From: Branchiostoma floridae
Taxonomy: Eukaryota > Chordata > Leptocardii > Amphioxiformes > Branchiostomatidae
Assembly (NCBI RefSeq): GCF_000003815.2
Contig: NC_049989.1
Span: 9,808,581 to 9,863,408, forward strand
Reading direction: 5' to 3'
DNA length: 54,828 nucleotides
Shown here: piece by piece, positions 51,182 to 54,828 of the stretch
Position numbering within the stretch: position 1 is the first letter of the stretch
Layout: each line of letters opens with the position of its first letter
Position numbers and translations under genes: made by a program
The notes under the pieces: generated by a model
Told to the model about the DNA's origin: nothing
Database searches by the model: none
Seen by the model: only the letters and a program-made list of their open reading frames with translations

Positions 51182-52016
51182 TTTTTTAAAAAGTTTTTGA
51201 AAAGGGGAACCCATGGTCTCATTGGAAAATGTATCTTTGTGGGGAGTTGTTTGGTGAAGTCCGTTTCCAGATTGTATGCGTCTTTGCGGAGTTATTAGGA
51301 TTTGAAGTTAACCAGATCTAACCTCAACCTCAAATTGGAATTTTTCAAAAGTGTCCGAAAAAGGCAAACCATGATATCATTAGAAAGGTCTCTTGGTGGG
51401 GAGTTGTTTGGTGAAATCCGTTTCCAGATTGTATGCGTCTTTGCGGAGTTATTAGGATTTGAAGTTAACCACATCTAACCTCAACCTAAAATTGGGATTT
51501 TTGAAAAGTATTTGAATTAGGAAAACCATGGTATCATTGTAAAGGTATCTTTGTGGGGAGTTGTTTGGTGAAATCCGTTTCCGGATTGCAGGCGTTGTTG
51601 CCGACTTAATAGCGTTTGAAGTTAACCACATCTAACTTCAACCTAAAATTCGGATTTTTAGAAATTGTTCGAAAAAGGAAAATTATAAGATCATTAGAAA
51701 GGTCTCTTGGTGGGGAGATGTTTGGTGAAATCCGTTTCCAGATTGTATGCGTCCTTGCGGAGTTGTTAGGATTTGAAGTTAACCACATCTAACCTCAACC
51801 TAAAATTGGAATTTTTAAACAGTGTCCGAAAGAGGCAAACCATGATATCATGAGAAATGTCTCTTGGTGGGGAGTTGTTTGGTGAAATCCGTTTCCAGAT
51901 TGTATGCGTCTTTGCGGAGTTATTAGCATTTGAAGTTAACCACATCTAACCTCAACCTGAAATTGGGATTTTTGAAAAGTGTCCGAAATAGGAAAACCAT
52001 GGTATCATAGAAAAGC
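51182..52016 (+). repeat. ~157-bp satellite, forward block 3
   Basis: Five or so monomers in the forward orientation, both subtypes present but not strictly alternating. Confidence 0.9.
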
Positions 52017-52860
52017 NNNNNNNNNNNNNNNNNNNNNNNNNNNNNNNNNNNNNNNNNNNNNNNNNNNNNNNNNNNNNNNNNNNNNNNNNNNNNNNNNNNN
52101 NNNNNNNNNNNNNNNNNNNNNNNNNNNNNNNNNNNNNNNNNNNNNNNNNNNNNNNNNNNNNNNNNNNNNNNNNNNNNNNNNNNNNNNNNNNNNNNNNNNN
52201 NNNNNNNNNNNNNNNNNNNNNNNNNNNNNNNNNNNNNNNNNNNNNNNNNNNNNNNNNNNNNNNNNNNNNNNNNNNNNNNNNNNNNNNNNNNNNNNNNNNN
52301 NNNNNNNNNNNNNNNNNNNNNNNNNNNNNNNNNNNNNNNNNNNNNNNNNNNNNNNNNNNNNNNNNNNNNNNNNNNNNNNNNNNNNNNNNNNNNNNNNNNN
52401 NNNNNNNNNNNNNNNNNNNNNNNNNNNNNNNNNNNNNNNNNNNNNNNNNNNNNNNNNNNNNNNNNNNNNNNNNNNNNNNNNNNNNNNNNNNNNNNNNNNN
52501 NNNNNNNNNNNNNNNNNNNNNNNNNNNNNNNNNNNNNNNNNNNNNNNNNNNNNNNNNNNNNNNNNNNNNNNNNNNNNNNNNNNNNNNNNNNNNNNNNNNN
52601 NNNNNNNNNNNNNNNNNNNNNNNNNNNNNNNNNNNNNNNNNNNNNNNNNNNNNNNNNNNNNNNNNNNNNNNNNNNNNNNNNNNNNNNNNNNNNNNNNNNN
52701 NNNNNNNNNNNNNNNNNNNNNNNNNNNNNNNNNNNNNNNNNNNNNNNNNNNNNNNNNNNNNNNNNNNNNNNNNNNNNNNNNNNNNNNNNNNNNNNNNNNN
52801 NNNNNNNNNNNNNNNNNNNNNNNNNNNNNNNNNNNNNNNNNNNNNNNNNNNNNNNNNNNN
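52017..52860. other. Assembly gap (844 N)
   Basis: Run of N. The A-rich 60 bases after it (52861-52920) do not match the satellite. Confidence 0.99.
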
Positions 52861-52920
52861 GAAAAAAAAAAGAGGAGAGGGAATAAGAAAAAAGCTGGCC
52901 ATCAAAAAGGCATTTAAAAA

Positions 52921-54828
52921 GGGATCAAGGTTGGCCGTTTTCGAAAAAGTTTTAGAAAATTTCAATTTAAGTTGAGGGTAGATGGGGGAATTTCAAATCC
53001 TGATAACTCGGCAAAGACGCATACAATGTGGAAAAGGAATTGCAACAAACAACTCCCCACCAAGAGACCTTTCTAATGACATCATGGTTTGCCTTTTTCG
53101 GACACTTTTAAAAAATTCCAATTTTAGGTTGAGGTTAGATGTGGTTAACCTCAAATCCTAATAACTCGGTAAGGACGCATACAATCTGGAAACGGATTTC
53201 ACCAGTCAACTCCCCACCAAGAGACCTTTCTAATGATATCATGGTTTGCCTTTTTCGGACACTTTTTTAAAATTCCAATTTTAGGTTGAGGTTAGATGTG
53301 GTTAACTTCAAACGCTAATAACTCCGCAAAGACGCATACAATCTGGAAACGGATTACACCAAACAACTCCCTACCTAAAAAAACCTTTCTAATAATATCA
53401 TGGTTTGCACTCCCACAAAGATACCTTTACATGATACCATAGTTTCCCTATTTTAAATACTTTATTTAGATGTGGTTAACTTCAATCGCTAATATGTCGG
53501 CAACAACGCATGCAATCTGGAAACGGATTGCAACAAACAACTCCCCACAAAGAGACCTTTTCTATGATACCATGGTTTGCCTTTTTCGAACAATTTTTTA
53601 AAATTCCGAATTTTCTGTTGAGGTTAGATGTGGTTAACTTCAAACGCTAATAAGTCGGCAACAACGCATGCAATCCGGAAACGGATTGCAACAAACAACT
53701 CTCCACAAAGAGACCTTTTCTATGATACCATGGTTTCCCTATTTCAAACACTTTTCAAAAATCCCAATTTTATGTTGGGGTTAGATGTGGTTAACTTCAA
53801 ATGCTAATAACTCCGCAAAGACGCATACAATCTGGAAACGGATTGCAACAAACAACTCCCCACAAAGATACCTTTCTAATGATACCATGGTTTCCCTATT
53901 TCAAATATATTTCAAAAATCCGAATTTTAGGTTGAGGTTAGATGTGGTTAACTTCAAATGCTTATAACTCCGCAAAGACGCATACAATCTGGAAACGGAT
54001 TTCACCAAACAACTCCCTACCAAGAGACCTTTCTAATGATATCATGGTTTGCCTTTTTCAGACACTTTCTAAAAATTTCAATTTTAGGTTGAGGTTAGAT
54101 GTGGTTAACTTCAAATGCTAATACCTCCTCAACAACGCATGCAATCCGGAAACGGATTTCACGAAACAACTCCCCACAAAGAGACATTTCCAACGACACC
54201 ATCGTTTGCCTTTTTCGAACAATTTTCAAAAATCCCAATTTTAGGTTCAGTATAGATGTGGTTAACTTCAAACGCTAATAAGTCGGCAACAACGCATGCA
54301 ATCCGGAAACGGATTTCACCAAACAACTCCCCACAAAGATACCTTTACAATGATACCATGGTTTCCCTATTTCAAATACATTTCAAAAATCCCAATTTTA
54401 GGTTGATTATATGTGGTTAACTTCAAACGCTAATAAGTCGGCAACAACGGATGCAACCGGAAACGGTTTGCACCAAACAACTCCCCACAAAGTGACTTTT
54501 TTTATGATACCATGGTTTCCTTATTTCAAACACTTTTCAAAAACCGGAATTTTAGGTGGAGGTTAGAGGTGGTTAACTTCAAATGCTAATAACTCGGCAA
54601 GGAGGCATCCATTCTTTAAAGGGATTTCACCAAACACCTCCCCACCAGGGGACCTTTCTAAGGATATCAGGGTTTGCCTTTTTGGACCAATTTTTAAATT
54701 TCCGAATTTTATGCTGAGGTAAGAGGTGGTTAACTTCAAACGTTAATAGGTGGGCAACAACGCATGCATTCTGGAACCGGATTTCAGCAACCAAGTCCCC
54801 ACAAAGATCCCTTTCCAAGGATACCATG
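52921..54828 (-). repeat. ~157-bp satellite, reversed block to window end
   Basis: About twelve monomers in reverse orientation. Markers at 53143, 53300, 53474 and 53632 give 157-158 bp spacing, with one longer step. Monomers after about 54540 carry many more substitutions than the rest. The array continues past the window. Confidence 0.9.

Noticed and set aside
46896-54828. CRISPR-like array
   Set aside because: Units are ~157 bp tandem satellite monomers without unique spacers, in a eukaryotic genome.

Overview
The window is eukaryotic nuclear DNA. Genes are split by GT-AG introns, long non-coding stretches separate them, and MITE-like elements, satellite arrays and N-gaps are present. The proteins are animal proteins, and the invertebrate-style repeats together with vertebrate-like protein sequences fit a basal chordate such as a lancelet (Branchiostoma) best. 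That organism call is inference; no marker in the window proves it.

Layout. (1) 1-909, plus strand: the last two exons of GOSR1 (GS28), a Golgi Qb-SNARE. (2) 4541-9967, minus strand: MED19, a Mediator head subunit, 8 exons, about 243 aa. (3) 10529-20319, plus strand: an FKBP6-like FKBP-TPR co-chaperone, 14 exons, 495 aa, divergent from MED19 across a 561-bp shared 5' region. (4) 17204-18406, minus strand: an intronless XK-related (XKR) membrane protein nested in FKBP6 intron 12, split into two halves by one in-frame TAA that is directly followed by ATG. (5) 22261-41120, minus strand: a 23-exon gene with a predicted coiled coil, a disordered linker and one class-VII-myosin-type MyTH4-FERM unit (908 aa from the first in-window ATG). 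No motor exons are visible. All exon phases were chained by hand and stay open. (6) 41131-46895: no recognisable gene; simple repeats and a MITE. (7) 46896-54828: a dispersed repeat element and a ~157-bp satellite whose orientation flips at assembly gaps.

The genes do not form one pathway: vesicle fusion (GOSR1), transcription (MED19), chaperone/piRNA-type function (FKBP6), possible lipid scrambling or transport (XKR) and cytoskeletal cargo binding (MyTH4-FERM). Points of most interest are the interrupted XKR frame, the apparently motorless MyTH4-FERM gene, a 254-bp element with 34-bp inverted ends and 9-bp target duplications inserted just upstream of an FKBP6 splice acceptor, a ~360-bp interstitial telomere-like tract in an intron, and the satellite nested beside a dispersed element. 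No clearly new multi-gene system was found.
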